From an uncultured Veillonellaceae bacterium (lineage in GTDB: Bacteria; Bacillota; Negativicutes; Veillonellales; Dialisteraceae): DNA of 64,000 nt. The notes under the pieces were generated by a model. That model saw only the letters and a program-made list of their open reading frames with translations. It was not told the DNA's origin and did no database searches. Within the stretch, counting starts at the first letter, position 1. Every line of letters begins with the position of its first letter. Positions 41,960 through 50,660 of this stretch are shown in pieces. Both the position numbers and the translations under genes were made by a program. The DNA lies in the NCBI GenBank assembly GCA_958348245.1, contig CATVYJ010000004.1, positions 124,001 to 188,000 on the forward strand, written 5' to 3'.

Positions 41960-42065
41960 GGCCGCGGCGAGCGCCGCCAGGAAATAGCCTACAGCGAGTT
42001 CCAGTTGGGTGTCGATAAGTCATTCCTCCAGTATGGGAATCCGAAAAACAGAAAACGGGCGGCGT

Positions 42066-42980
42066 TTATTTCTTCTCTTTGTAGCCCAGCTCGCGCAGGA
42101 CATAGTCTTTGTTTTTCCAGTCCTTCGCGACTTTGACCCACAGGTCGAGATAGACCGGGGCCCCGATGAGGCGCTGGATCTCCTCCCGCGCGTCCCGGCC
42201 GGCTTCCTTCAGGAGCGCGCCGTTTTTGCCGATGATGATGCGCTTCTGGGAGTCGCGCTCCACGAGGATGGTGCACCGGATGTACACCTTGCCGTTGTCC
42301 CGTTCGGAAAATTCCTCCGCGAAGACGCCGATGGCGTGGGGCACTTCGTCCCGCGTGCGCAGGAGCAGCTTCTCCCGCACGATCTCCTGCACGATGTTCC
42401 GCTCGGGCTGATCGGTCACCATGTCGTCGGGAAAATATTTCGGCCCCTCCGGCAGGTACTTCGCGATCACCTGGGTGAAATCGTCCAGATTGTCCCCCGT
42501 GACGGCGGAGAGCGGGATGATTTCCCTGAACGGATAGATCTGGCTGTACTGGACGATCTTCTTCATGAGCTTTTCCCTGCTGATGAGGTCGATCTTGGAC
42601 AGCACGAGGAAGACCGGCACCTTTTTGCCTTCGATGAGCTTCAGGATGTACCGGTCCCCCGCGCCGAGGGGATCGTCGCACGCGCAGAGGAAAACGATGA
42701 TGTCCACTTCGTCCAGCGCGTCCACCGCATTCTGGCGGATCACTTCGCCCAGCTTCGACTGGGGCTTGTGCATGCCCGGCGTGTCGAGGAAGACCGCCTG
42801 GCAGTGGTCGCCGTTCCACACGCCGGTGATTTTCGTGCGCGTGGTCTGGGCGTGGGCGGACACGATGGAAATTTTCTCGCCCAGGACGGCGTTCATGAGA
42901 GTGGATTTCCCCACGTTCGGCCGGCCGACGAGGGCGACGAAGCCCGAATGGAAGGGCGTTTCTTTCTCTGTCTGGTTCAT
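42066..42980 (-). CDS. era: GTPase Era
   Basis: 304 residues. Essential GTPase for 16S rRNA maturation and 30S assembly. G1 is VGRPNVGKST (residues about 17-26), switch I has AQTTRTKITG, G3 DTPGMHKP, G4 SKID, and a C-terminal KH domain includes IIIGKNGALLKEAGRDAREEIQ (in part RDAREEIQRLIG). ATG at 42980 follows AAGGAGAAAGA and overlaps the cdd stop (ATGA). Standard order ybeY-cdd-era-recO. Confidence 0.97.
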   Translation of the reverse strand: MNQTEKETPFHSGFVALVGRPNVGKSTLMNAVLGEKISIVSAHAQTTRTKITGVWNGDHCQAVFLDTPGMHKPQSKLGEVIRQNAVDALDEVDIIVFLCACDDPLGAGDRYILKLIEGKKVPVFLVLSKIDLISREKLMKKIVQYSQIYPFREIIPLSAVTGDNLDDFTQVIAKYLPEGPKYFPDDMVTDQPERNIVQEIVREKLLLRTRDEVPHAIGVFAEEFSERDNGKVYIRCTILVERDSQKRIIIGKNGALLKEAGRDAREEIQRLIGAPVYLDLWVKVAKDWKNKDYVLRELGYKEKK

Positions 42981-43384
42981 TCTTTCTCCTTGAGGGATTC
43001 CGCCCCGAATGCATGGGGCAGCAGTTCTTCTTCGGTGATGACGAGGTAGTCGGTTTCCGTCTTCGCGCAGAAGACGAGGGGCACGCGGAATTCCGCGAGG
43101 AACTGGCGGCAGAGCCCGCACGGCGTGGTGTAGGCGCTCTCGCTCCCCGCCACGGCGAGGGCCGCAAATTCCGTGACGCCCGCGGCGACGGCCGAGCCTA
43201 CGGCGTTGCGCTCGGCGCAGAGCCCCGCCGGATAGGAGGCGTTCTCCACGTTGCATCCGGAAAAAATCCGCCCGTCCAGGGTGAGCACCGCCGCGCCCAC
43301 GGGAAAGCGGGAATACGGCGCGTACGCGTGGAGCCGCGCTTCCCGGGCACGGCGGATGAGCCGGATGATTGCCTCAGTCTTCAT
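42977..43384 (-). CDS. cdd: Cytidine deaminase
   Basis: 135 residues, the small tetrameric form. Deaminates cytidine and deoxycytidine in pyrimidine salvage. Zinc ligands Cys56 in GLCAERNA with the catalytic Glu58, and Cys89/Cys92 in PCGLCRQ. Substrate loop SRFPVGAAV and CNVENASYP. Starts inside the last 11 nt of ybeY and its stop overlaps the era start, so translation is coupled. A frequent neighbour of era in Firmicutes. Confidence 0.96.
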   Translation of the reverse strand: MKTEAIIRLIRRAREARLHAYAPYSRFPVGAAVLTLDGRIFSGCNVENASYPAGLCAERNAVGSAVAAGVTEFAALAVAGSESAYTTPCGLCRQFLAEFRVPLVFCAKTETDYLVITEEELLPHAFGAESLKEKE

Positions 43385-43841
43385 TGACGAGGCGCGTCAG
43401 GCCGCACGCGGAGAGGATGGCTTCCTCCGCGGCGCGCATGGCTTTCTTTTCTTCCGGATCGTAATGGTCGTAGCCGAGGATGTGGAGGAAGCCGTGCACC
43501 GCCAGGTACGCCACCTCCCGGTCGCGGCTGTGGCCGTATTCCGCCGCCTGCTCGCCCGCCCGGTCCAGATTGATGACGATGTCCCCCAGCTCCATTTCTT
43601 CTTCGGGCACGTCGTCTTCCCCTTCGTTCAGCGCAAAGGAGAGCACGTCCGTCTCGGCGTCCACGTCCCGGTAGGTCTTATTCAGGTCGTGAATGACCGG
43701 GCCGTCGCAGATGAGGACGCTCAGCTCCGCCGCCTCCGGCACCTGCTGGAGCTCGGCCCCCTTTTCGAGGACCGTCCGGATGAGCCGCTCCACCTCTTCG
43801 CTGTAGTAGCGCATATTGCTGTAATTAATCGTGATTTCCAT
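43374..43841 (-). CDS. ybeY: Endoribonuclease YbeY
   Basis: 155 residues starting at MEITINYSN (43841), preceded by AAGGACAAGACT. A metal-dependent RNase for 16S rRNA 3'-end maturation and ribosome quality control. The zinc motif HGFLHILGYDH gives three His ligands, and TDVLSFALNEGE and LGDIVINLDRA are characteristic. An upstream in-frame Met (43892) is inside phoH and less likely. The gene overlaps phoH by 17 nt and cdd by 11 nt. Confidence 0.96.
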   Translation of the reverse strand: MEITINYSNMRYYSEEVERLIRTVLEKGAELQQVPEAAELSVLICDGPVIHDLNKTYRDVDAETDVLSFALNEGEDDVPEEEMELGDIVINLDRAGEQAAEYGHSRDREVAYLAVHGFLHILGYDHYDPEEKKAMRAAEEAILSACGLTRLVNED

Positions 43842-44835
43842 AGTCTTGTCCTTCCGCCTGTCTTCTCCGCTTTCCGTCTTCTTCATAGGCATGGATGATG
43901 GCCGCCACCAGGTCGTGGCGCACCACGTCTTCTTCGCTGAACCGCACCTGGCCGATGTCCGGGATGCCCCGCAGGACGCGCACCGCGTCGATGAGGCCGC
44001 ACCGCACGTGCGGCGGCAGATCGATCTGCGTCACGTCGCCGTTCACCACCATTTTCGACCGGAAGCCCAGGCGCGTGAGAAACATCTTGATCTGCTCCAC
44101 GGTGGTATTCTGCGCCTCGTCGAGGATGACGAAGGATTTCTCCAGCGTCCGCCCCCGCATGTACGCGAGAGGCGCCACTTCGATGGCTCCTTTCTGCTGG
44201 AGGTGCAGGAAATCCTCCGGGCCGAACATGGCGAGGAGCCCGTCGAAGAGAGGCCGCAGGTAGGGATTGACCTTTTCCTGCATGTCCCCGGGGAGGAACC
44301 CCAGCTTCTCGCCTGCCTCCACCGCGGGCCGCACGAGGATGATGCGCTCCACGTCGTGATTGCGCAGGTAAAACGCCCCGAGGGCCACCGCGAGGTAGGT
44401 CTTGCCCGTGCCCGCCGGCCCGATGCCGAAGGTGATGGAATTTTCCCGGATGGCGTCCACATAGCGCTTCTGCCCCAGCGTCCGCGGATGGATGGGCCTG
44501 CCGTTTTTCGTGACGTTCACCGTGTCCGCTTCGAGGTCATGGATGAGGTGCTGATTGCCCTCGTCGAGGAATTTCATGGACTGCCGCACATGCCGCTCCG
44601 AGAGGTAGATGCGCTGGCGGGACATGCGCCGCAGCTCTTCGACGACGGCCGCCGCCTTTTCCACCGCCTCTTCCGCCCCGGCGAGGCGGATCACGTTGCC
44701 CCGGCCCGCCACCTGGCAGCCGTAGTGCTCGCCGATGATTTTCAGATAATTGCTGCCCCGGGAGAGCACCCGCGACGCTTCGTGAAAGTCATCCATCACG
44801 ATTTCCCGTACGTATTCGTCAGAAATAAGTCTCAC
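43825..44835 (-). CDS. PhoH-family ATPase (PhoH/YbeZ-like)
   Basis: 336 residues. RNA-associated P-loop ATPase partner of YbeY. The N-terminal part has a KH-like segment (SRGSNYLKIIGEHYGCQVAGRG). Walker A is GPAGTGKTYLAVA, Walker B FVILDEAQNTT, with DLPPHVRCGLIDAVRVL near the end. The GTG start (44835) is fixed by AGGAAAGGC and by the 4-base GTGA overlap with the upstream radical SAM gene; in-frame ORF further upstream is read-through. Together with ybeY it forms the usual phoH-ybeY pair. Confidence 0.94.
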   Translation of the reverse strand: MRLISDEYVREIVMDDFHEASRVLSRGSNYLKIIGEHYGCQVAGRGNVIRLAGAEEAVEKAAAVVEELRRMSRQRIYLSERHVRQSMKFLDEGNQHLIHDLEADTVNVTKNGRPIHPRTLGQKRYVDAIRENSITFGIGPAGTGKTYLAVALGAFYLRNHDVERIILVRPAVEAGEKLGFLPGDMQEKVNPYLRPLFDGLLAMFGPEDFLHLQQKGAIEVAPLAYMRGRTLEKSFVILDEAQNTTVEQIKMFLTRLGFRSKMVVNGDVTQIDLPPHVRCGLIDAVRVLRGIPDIGQVRFSEEDVVRHDLVAAIIHAYEEDGKRRRQAEGQDYGNHD

Positions 44836-45806
44836 GCCTTTCCTGCTGTACCCGGCGCCGCCGTCCACCGGCGCACCGCTTTCCCGTCCATATAATCGCA
44901 CCGGCATCCCTGGGAGAGATCCCGCAGAATGAGCTCCTGCTCGATGCGCTTCTTCACATCCCACCAGGGCTCGCCGCCGTTCACGGCGAGGACGCGCGGC
45001 CCGGAGGCGCGCCCCACGATGCGCTGCACCGCGATATCCGCCCGGAGGAGGGAGAGCATGAGGAGCACCCGCTCCACGTATTCCTCCATGGGGAGGAGCC
45101 GCACCTCCCCCGCCTCCGCCATGGCGGCGAGCTTCGTCCCCTTCACGATGTAGAGCGAATGGAACTTCACCTGCGTCACGGGGAGGACCGACACGAGCCG
45201 GGCCGTCTCCGCCGCGTCCGTCCGGTCGTCCCAGGGAAGGTCCACGATGAGGTGCGCGCAGAGGCCGAAGCCATAGCGCCCGATGCGGAGCGCCGCGTCG
45301 ATAAATTCCGCCGCGGTGTGGCCCCGCCCGAGCAGGCGGAGCGTGCGGGGATTGGACGTCTGGAGCCCCAGCTCGACGGTGACCCCCACGCCGTACCGCG
45401 CCGCGATATCCCGCAGGATATCCAGATAGACCTCGTGGACGCAGTCCGGCCGGGTGGACACGTCCAGCTCGACCACCTGGGGATGGCCCGCCGCCTCTTC
45501 CATCCACGCCCGGAAATCCGCCGGGTCCGCATAGGTCCCGGTAAAATTCGGAAAATAGGCGATGAATTTCTTCGCCCTGTACTTGGGGCCGATATGGGCG
45601 ATGCTCCGCTCGAGCTGCGCCGTGATGGAAAGCCCCGCCGCGGCCGTCTCATAATCCGCGCCGATGGAGCCGCAGAAAATGCAGCCGCCCTCTCCCAGCG
45701 TGCCGTCCCGGTTCGGGCACGTCACGGGCAGAGACAGGGGCACCTTGTATACTTTTTCGCCGTACCGCGCCTTGAGCGCGTCGGAATAGTTCCGGTATCG
45801 TCCCAT
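44832..45806 (-). CDS. TIGR01212/YhcC-like radical SAM protein
   Basis: 324 residues. Elp3-like radical SAM fold with the unusual 4Fe-4S cluster spacing TCPNRDGTLGEGGCIFCG (Cys at about 30, 43 and 46, CX12CX2C), followed by FIAYFPNFTGTYAD, a family hallmark. Substrate is unknown; E. coli YhcC is of unsettled function. Start ATG at 45806 follows GAAGGAGTG; the TTG at 45821 is too far upstream. It overlaps phoH by four bases and so heads the phoH-ybeY-cdd-era cluster, with an extended -10 promoter upstream. Confidence 0.92.
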   Translation of the reverse strand: MGRYRNYSDALKARYGEKVYKVPLSLPVTCPNRDGTLGEGGCIFCGSIGADYETAAAGLSITAQLERSIAHIGPKYRAKKFIAYFPNFTGTYADPADFRAWMEEAAGHPQVVELDVSTRPDCVHEVYLDILRDIAARYGVGVTVELGLQTSNPRTLRLLGRGHTAAEFIDAALRIGRYGFGLCAHLIVDLPWDDRTDAAETARLVSVLPVTQVKFHSLYIVKGTKLAAMAEAGEVRLLPMEEYVERVLLMLSLLRADIAVQRIVGRASGPRVLAVNGGEPWWDVKKRIEQELILRDLSQGCRCDYMDGKAVRRWTAAPGTAGKA

Positions 45807-45826
45807 ATGACACTCCTTCAAGATAG

Positions 45827-45837
45827 ATTATATCATA
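45827..45837 (-). promoter_or_regulatory. Extended -10 promoter of the phoH-ybeY-cdd-era cluster
   Basis: Minus-strand TATGATATAAT about 21 bp before the radical SAM start, identical to the 11-mers before guaA and rsmD. Confidence 0.75.
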
Positions 45838-45972
45838 AGCGGAGCGCGCAAACGGAAAGAAAGCGGAGGATTTCCCCGTCCTTCCCGCCGCCAAAAAAGC
45901 CGCGCTCCGGTTCCCTTTCGGCAGACAGGTTTTCCGCCGGCGGGAAAAGTTTTTGCGCCGCGCGGCGCCGCC

Positions 45973-45983
45973 CATGCTACAAT
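45973..45983 (+). promoter_or_regulatory. Extended -10 promoter of nadE
   Basis: CATGCTACAAT (near TRTGN-TACAAT), 26 bp before the nadE ATG. Confidence 0.55.
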
Positions 45984-46009
45984 AGGAAAAAACGAAAAAG
46001 GAGCCTGCC

Positions 46010-47890
46010 ATGATCCGCATCATCACCGCCCAGCCGGACCTTCGTCCCGGCGACATCCGCGCCAACTGGGCGCTCATCGAAAAAGAGATCCGCCTCGCGA
46101 AGGAAAAGGGCGCGCATCTCCTCGTCCTCCCCGAGCTGTGCCTCACGGGCTATCTCATCGGCGACCTGTGGGACCAGACCGCGTTCCTCCGGGAATGCGA
46201 AGCGTACAACGCACGGCTCGCCGCCGCCGCAGACGGCCTCGCCATCCTCTGGGGAAGCTGCGCCGTGGACTGGGCCCGCGCGCAGGACGACGGACGCGTC
46301 CGGAAATACAACGCCGCCTTCGCCGCCGCAGACGGCCGTTTCCTCTGCCCGCGCGGGAGCCGCCGCCCCTACGCGGTGAAGACGCTCCTCCCCAGTTACC
46401 GCCAGTTTGACGACCGGCGCTACTTCACGGGCGCCGCCGTGCCCGCCGCGGAGGAGGGAAAGGCCCTCGCCGACTTCCTCCAGCCCTTCGACATCCCTCT
46501 GGGCCGGGACACGCTCGCCGCGGGCGTCCTCCTCTGCGAAGACAGCTGGGATGAAAATTACGCCGTGCGCCCCATGGAGCTTCTCGCGGCGCATCATCCG
46601 GATCTCTTCTGCAATCTCTCCGCGTCGCCCTTCACGCTCGGCAAGAATGAAAAGCGCCACCGCATGCTCTCCGCGGCGCTCGCCCGCCTCGGCGCGCCCA
46701 TGCTCTACGTGAACTGCCGGGGCCTGCAGAACAACGGCAAGGACTGCTACACCTTCGACGGCATGACCGCCGCCTACGGCGCGGACGGCCGCCTCCTGGG
46801 CGAAGCCGCGCCCTACACGAAAGCGCGCTCGGAATTTCTCTTCGAAAAAGAAACGCAGCGTCTCTCTCCGGCGCGCCCCATGCCGCCCCATACGGGAGAC
46901 ATGCTCCTCCCCGCGCTCCGGGAAGGGGTCTCCCACTTTCTCGCGGACATCGGCGCGGAGCGCGTGGTGATCGGCGTCTCCGGCGGCATCGACTCCGCGG
47001 TGAACGCCGCGCTCTACCGGTCCGTCCTGCCTGCGGACCATCTCCTCCTCGTGAATACGCCTACGCGGTTCAATTCGGAAACCACGAAGCATCTCGCGGC
47101 GGACCTCGCCGCCCGTCTCGGCTCGCCCTATGTGACCGTCCCCATCGGGGACTTCGTGGACCGCACGGCGGAGGCCCTCGCTTCTCTCACGATCTCCACC
47201 GCGGCGGGCGAAAAAAATCTCGCCCCCACGCCGTTCATGAAGGAAAACATCCAGGCCCGCGACCGGAGCGCGCGCATCCTCGCCGCCCTCGCTGCGTCCT
47301 TCGGCGGCGTCTTCACGTGCAACGCCAACAAGACGGAGCTCACCATCGGCTACGCCACGCTCTACGGCGACATGGCGGGGGCGCTCGCCGCCACGGCCGA
47401 CCTGTGGAAGCATCAGGTGTACGTCCTCGGCCGCGCGCTGAACGAATGGTTCGGCGAAGCGGTCATTCCCGAAGGCATTTTCACCGTCCGCCCCAGCGCG
47501 GAACTCTCCGACGCGCAGGCCGTGGACAAGGGGCTCGGCGATCCCCTCGCGTACGACTACCACGACTACCTCTTCCGCGCCTTCGTCGAGCCCTGGGAGC
47601 GGAAGACGCCGGAAGACATCCTCCGGTGGTATGCGGAAGGGACGCTCGAAAAAAATATCGGAACGCCCCTTGCCGCGGCGGACCTCTTCCCGTCCCCTGC
47701 GGACTTCATCGCCGATCTCGAAAAATGGTGGAAACTCTTCGCGGGCTTCGCCGTGGCGAAGCGCATTCAGTCCCCGCCGCTCCTCGCGATATCCCGCCGC
47801 CCCTACGGCTACGACCTGCGCGAATCCCAGCTCGCGCCGTACTTCACCGACGGCTACCTCGCGCTGAAAGCCCGGCTTCTGAACAAATAA
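46010..47890 (+). CDS. nadE: Glutamine-dependent NAD+ synthetase
   Basis: 626 residues, the long two-domain form. It converts nicotinate adenine dinucleotide to NAD+ with glutamine. The N-terminal nitrilase domain (1-about 270) has Glu42 in VLPELCLTGY, a Lys in VKTLLPSY and the nucleophile Cys in VLLCEDSWDENY. The C-terminal ATP-PPase has VIGVSGGIDSAVN near residue 325 and NANKTELTIGYATLYGDMAG. Strong AAAAGGAGCCTGCC precedes the ATG. It is monocistronic on the plus strand. Confidence 0.97.
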   Translation: MIRIITAQPDLRPGDIRANWALIEKEIRLAKEKGAHLLVLPELCLTGYLIGDLWDQTAFLRECEAYNARLAAAADGLAILWGSCAVDWARAQDDGRVRKYNAAFAAADGRFLCPRGSRRPYAVKTLLPSYRQFDDRRYFTGAAVPAAEEGKALADFLQPFDIPLGRDTLAAGVLLCEDSWDENYAVRPMELLAAHHPDLFCNLSASPFTLGKNEKRHRMLSAALARLGAPMLYVNCRGLQNNGKDCYTFDGMTAAYGADGRLLGEAAPYTKARSEFLFEKETQRLSPARPMPPHTGDMLLPALREGVSHFLADIGAERVVIGVSGGIDSAVNAALYRSVLPADHLLLVNTPTRFNSETTKHLAADLAARLGSPYVTVPIGDFVDRTAEALASLTISTAAGEKNLAPTPFMKENIQARDRSARILAALAASFGGVFTCNANKTELTIGYATLYGDMAGALAATADLWKHQVYVLGRALNEWFGEAVIPEGIFTVRPSAELSDAQAVDKGLGDPLAYDYHDYLFRAFVEPWERKTPEDILRWYAEGTLEKNIGTPLAAADLFPSPADFIADLEKWWKLFAGFAVAKRIQSPPLLAISRRPYGYDLRESQLAPYFTDGYLALKARLLNK

Positions 47891-47896
47891 ACGCAC

Positions 47897-47930
47897 GAAA
47901 AAAAGACAGGCACGATGTGTCTGTCTTTTC
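47897..47930. terminator. Bidirectional terminator between nadE and the helicase gene
   Basis: AAAGACAG...CTGTCTTTT arms with extra inner pairing, A-run on one side and T-run on the other; convergent genes. Confidence 0.85.
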
Positions 47931-47936
47931 TCTTTG

Positions 47937-49478
47937 TCAGTCTTCGCGGAAATAGGGCTTGAACGTGGACTGGTGCGCCGGGCGTTTTTCGCTGCGCGGC
48001 GCGTCCCCGCCGTTTCTCCGGCGGCTTCTGCGGGGGCCCCGCCCGTTCGGCCCGTCCCGTCCGTCGCGGGGCGGACGGCCGCCGTCCCTGCCGTCTTCGC
48101 CCGCGCGGCGCGGCCCGCCGCGGAACCGCCGTCCGTCTCCGCCGCGGCGCTTTTTGAACTGGGGCTTTTCCTCGGTGATGCGCACGGGCGTCACGTCGGG
48201 CTGCTTCGTGAGGAGCTTGATCGCCGCCGATACGAGAGAAATGGAATCGTAATCATTCAGCAGTTCTTCCGCAGTCTCGCGGTACGTCTCGAGGCCGTCT
48301 CCCGCCGCGGCGCTCCGCAGGCTTTCGATGGCTTCCCGCTGGTTGCCCTCGATCACGTCCGAGAGCGTGGGCACGGCGCGCCGCTTGATGCGCCGGCGGA
48401 TAAGCCGCTCGATATCGTGGAGCTGTCCCATCTCGCGGGAGATGACGAACGTGGTGGCCATGCCTGTCTGGCCCGCGCGCCCCGTGCGGCCCACGCGGTG
48501 CACGTAGCTCTCCGGGTCCTGGGGCATGTCGAAATTGTACACGTGCGTCACCCCGCTGATGTCGAGGCCGCGCGCCGCCACGTCCGTCGCGACGAGGATG
48601 TCGATGGTATTTTCCCGGAACTGGCGGATGACCGAGTCGCGCTTGGCCTGAGACAGGTCGCCGTGGATGCCCTCCGCGGCGTAGCCCCGCTTCTTCAGCG
48701 CTTCCGTCACTTCGTCGGCGCGGCGCTTCGTGCGCACGAACACGATGGCCAGGTCCGGCTCCTGCATGTCGAGAAGCCGGCACAGGGCGTCGAACTTCTG
48801 CCGGTCCGGCAGCTCGATGTATTCCTGCTCGATGAGGTCGATGGTGACCGTCGCCGCCTTGATCTGCACATGCTCCGGTTCTTTCAGGAACGTGTCCGCC
48901 AGCTCCTGAATGGGGCCGGGCATGGTGGCGGAAAAGAGCATGGTCTGCCGCGCTTCGGGCATGGCCGAGAGGATGGTGCGGATGTCGTCGATAAAGCCCA
49001 TATCCATCATTTCATCCGCTTCGTCCAGCACGAGCGCCTGCACGTGGGACAGATCGATGGAGCCGCGCTTCATATGGTCCATGAGCCGGCCCGGCGTGGC
49101 CACGATGATCTCCGGGTGCCCCCGGAGCGCGCGGAACTGGCGGTTGATGTCCTGCCCGCCGTAGATCGGCACGGCGTGGACGGGCAGGAACTCCGCGAGG
49201 TGATTGATCTCCTCCGCGGACTGCACGGCGAGCTCCCGCGTGGGGGAGAGCACCACCGCCTGCGGCGAGGGCTGCGACACATCGATGCGCTGGAGAATGG
49301 GAATGCCGAATGCCGCCGTCTTCCCCGTGCCGGTCTGCGCCTGCCCGATGAGGTCGCGCCCGGCGAGCGCCGCGGGAATGGCCGCTTTCTGGATGGGCGT
49401 GGGCTCCTCGAAGCCCATGTCTTCCACCGCTTTCAAAATCTGCGGGACAATGCCCAGTTCTTCAAATGTGTCGTACAT
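47937..49478 (-). CDS. DEAD-box RNA helicase (CshA-type)
   Basis: 513 residues. ATP-dependent RNA unwinding, in ribosome biogenesis or mRNA decay. Q motif EEPTPIQKAAIPA, motif I AQTGTGKTA, DEAD as LVLDEADEMMD, SAT in LFSATMPG, and motif VI HRVGRTGRAG. After the helicase core (to about 365) comes a DbpA-like segment and an Arg/Gly/Asp-rich tail (RRGGDGRRFRGGPRRAGEDG) typical of CshA/DeaD. It lies downstream of a hairpin-containing leader. CshA versus another DEAD-box paralog cannot be settled here. Confidence 0.94.
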   Translation of the reverse strand: MYDTFEELGIVPQILKAVEDMGFEEPTPIQKAAIPAALAGRDLIGQAQTGTGKTAAFGIPILQRIDVSQPSPQAVVLSPTRELAVQSAEEINHLAEFLPVHAVPIYGGQDINRQFRALRGHPEIIVATPGRLMDHMKRGSIDLSHVQALVLDEADEMMDMGFIDDIRTILSAMPEARQTMLFSATMPGPIQELADTFLKEPEHVQIKAATVTIDLIEQEYIELPDRQKFDALCRLLDMQEPDLAIVFVRTKRRADEVTEALKKRGYAAEGIHGDLSQAKRDSVIRQFRENTIDILVATDVAARGLDISGVTHVYNFDMPQDPESYVHRVGRTGRAGQTGMATTFVISREMGQLHDIERLIRRRIKRRAVPTLSDVIEGNQREAIESLRSAAAGDGLETYRETAEELLNDYDSISLVSAAIKLLTKQPDVTPVRITEEKPQFKKRRGGDGRRFRGGPRRAGEDGRDGGRPPRDGRDGPNGRGPRRSRRRNGGDAPRSEKRPAHQSTFKPYFRED

Positions 49479-49500
49479 ACGATGCCTCCGTTTCCTTTTG

Positions 49501-49530
49501 CCGAAAGAAAAGACGCGGACATCCGCGCCT
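49501..49530 (-). promoter_or_regulatory. Terminator-like hairpin in the helicase leader
   Basis: Minus strand GGCGCGGA, TG loop, TCCGCGTC (one G-U), then TCTTTTCTTT. It lies between the predicted promoter (49553-49563) and the start codon (49478), so it could act as an attenuator rather than an end-of-gene terminator. Confidence 0.5.
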
Positions 49531-49552
49531 CATTCGGACAACAATGCAGTTT

Positions 49553-49563
49553 ATTATACCACA
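49553..49563 (-). promoter_or_regulatory. Extended -10 promoter of the DEAD-box helicase gene
   Basis: Minus-strand TGTGGTATAAT (TRTGN-TATAAT), giving a leader of about 65 nt. Confidence 0.65.
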
Positions 49564-49630
49564 AACCGCCGGAGAATACCGCCGCGCGCGCAGATTTTCC
49601 GCATTTCCGCCCCGCCGGTCCGCAGGCGCG

Positions 49631-49655
49631 AAAAAAGCCTCCCTTCCGGGAAGCT
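49631..49655 (-). terminator. Intrinsic terminator after the coiled-coil gene
   Basis: AGCTTCCC, GGAA loop, GGGAGGCT (one G-U), then six T; 16 nt past the stop at 49671. Confidence 0.85.
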
Positions 49656-49670
49656 CTTCCTGATGTCCGT

Positions 49671-50153
49671 TTATTTCTGCGCGTCGTCCTGGTTCTGCTG
49701 CGCCGCCGCGCTGGAGTCGATGAGGCTCTGGCGGTTTTTCTTCAGCGTGTCCAGCATGTTTTCCATGTTGGTCTCCACGTACTTCAGCACGTCCGTCGCA
49801 TACGTGACGGAGCTCGTGCGGAGCTCTTCCGCCGACGCGTTGGCCGAGGAAATAATCTGATTGGCCCGTTCCTGCGCCTGCTTGACCAGTTCGCTTTCTT
49901 CCGTGATGCGGGCGATATAGTCCTTCGCCTGCGCGATGGTGTCGTCCGCCTTTTTCTCCGCGTCGAGGAGAATGCGTTCCTTATCGGCGACGATGCGCTT
50001 CGCGTTGTCCAGTTCGTTCGGAAGAGACTGGTTGATGGCATCAATGAGGCGGGTCACCTCTTCTTCGTCGACCGCTTTTTTCGTGGTGAAGGGAATCGTC
50101 TTGGCATTGAGCACGACATTTTCCAATTCTTCCAGTAATTTTTTCGTATCCAT
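49671..50153 (-). CDS. Coiled-coil protein of the coaD neighbourhood (often called ATPase)
   Basis: 160 residues, charged and strongly helical, with a coiled coil from about 45 to 110 (KRIVADKERILLDAEKKADD, ARITEESELVKQAQERANQI). It resembles DivIVA-like or ATP-synthase-b-like helices, and genes like it follow coaD in many Firmicutes with vague names. No catalytic motif is visible. ATG at 50153 is preceded by GTGAGGCGTG; a GTG at 50159 that overlaps the coaD stop is an alternative. C-terminal tail is Gln/Ala/Asp-rich. Role unknown; a scaffold or cell-division role is a guess. Confidence 0.8.
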   Translation of the reverse strand: MDTKKLLEELENVVLNAKTIPFTTKKAVDEEEVTRLIDAINQSLPNELDNAKRIVADKERILLDAEKKADDTIAQAKDYIARITEESELVKQAQERANQIISSANASAEELRTSSVTYATDVLKYVETNMENMLDTLKKNRQSLIDSSAAAQQNQDDAQK

Positions 50154-50155
50154 TT

Positions 50156-50650
50156 TCACGCCTCACTTTTACCAGATTTGAATTTTGCTTCTATGACCTG
50201 CCGGACATAGGGCGGCACAAGCTGTGACACATTGCCGCCGAAGCACGCCAGCTCGCGCACGCCCGTGGAGCTCAGGTAGGAATATTTCCCTTCGGTCATG
50301 AAGAAGGCCGTCTCCAGCGTGGGGTTGACCTGTTTCAGCAGCAGCGCCCGCTGAAATTCATATTCAAAATCGCTGAACGCCCGCAGGCCGCGGATGAGGA
50401 GGTGGCAGTCCTTCGCTTCGGCATATTCGTTCAGCAGTCCGTCGAACGCGTCCACTTCCACATTGGGGATGTCTTTCGTGGTTTCTCTCAGCATATCCAG
50501 CCGCTCTTCCATGGTAAACATGGAATGCTTATTCGGATTGCGGAACACGGCGACGATCAGTTTGTCCACGAGCGCCGCGCTTCTTTCGATGATGTTCAGG
50601 TGCCCGTAGGTTACCGGATCAAAGCTGCCCGGGCAGATGGCTGTTTTCAT
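50156..50650 (-). CDS. coaD: Phosphopantetheine adenylyltransferase
   Basis: 164 residues. Fourth step of CoA biosynthesis, forming dephospho-CoA from 4'-phosphopantetheine and ATP. The nucleotidyltransferase motif is CPGSFDPVTYGHLNIIERSA (with the T/HxGH-like TYGH), and KYSYLSSTGVREL carries the C-terminal ISSTxxR element. Start ATG at 50650. It lies 10 nt after rsmD, the normal rsmD-coaD pair. With coaX and panE it supplies several CoA steps in this window. Confidence 0.96.
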   Translation of the reverse strand: MKTAICPGSFDPVTYGHLNIIERSAALVDKLIVAVFRNPNKHSMFTMEERLDMLRETTKDIPNVEVDAFDGLLNEYAEAKDCHLLIRGLRAFSDFEYEFQRALLLKQVNPTLETAFFMTEGKYSYLSSTGVRELACFGGNVSQLVPPYVRQVIEAKFKSGKSEA

Positions 50651-50660
50651 AACTTCACCT

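Noticed and set aside
45911..45955. Hairpin near the nadE promoter (TTTTCCGCC/GGCGGGAAAA)
   Set aside because: The arms are offset by one base and T-tract context is ambiguous; it was not called as a terminator.
45977..47896. 639-residue minus-strand ORF
   Set aside because: Antisense to nadE, which has clear nitrilase and NAD synthetase motifs on the plus strand.
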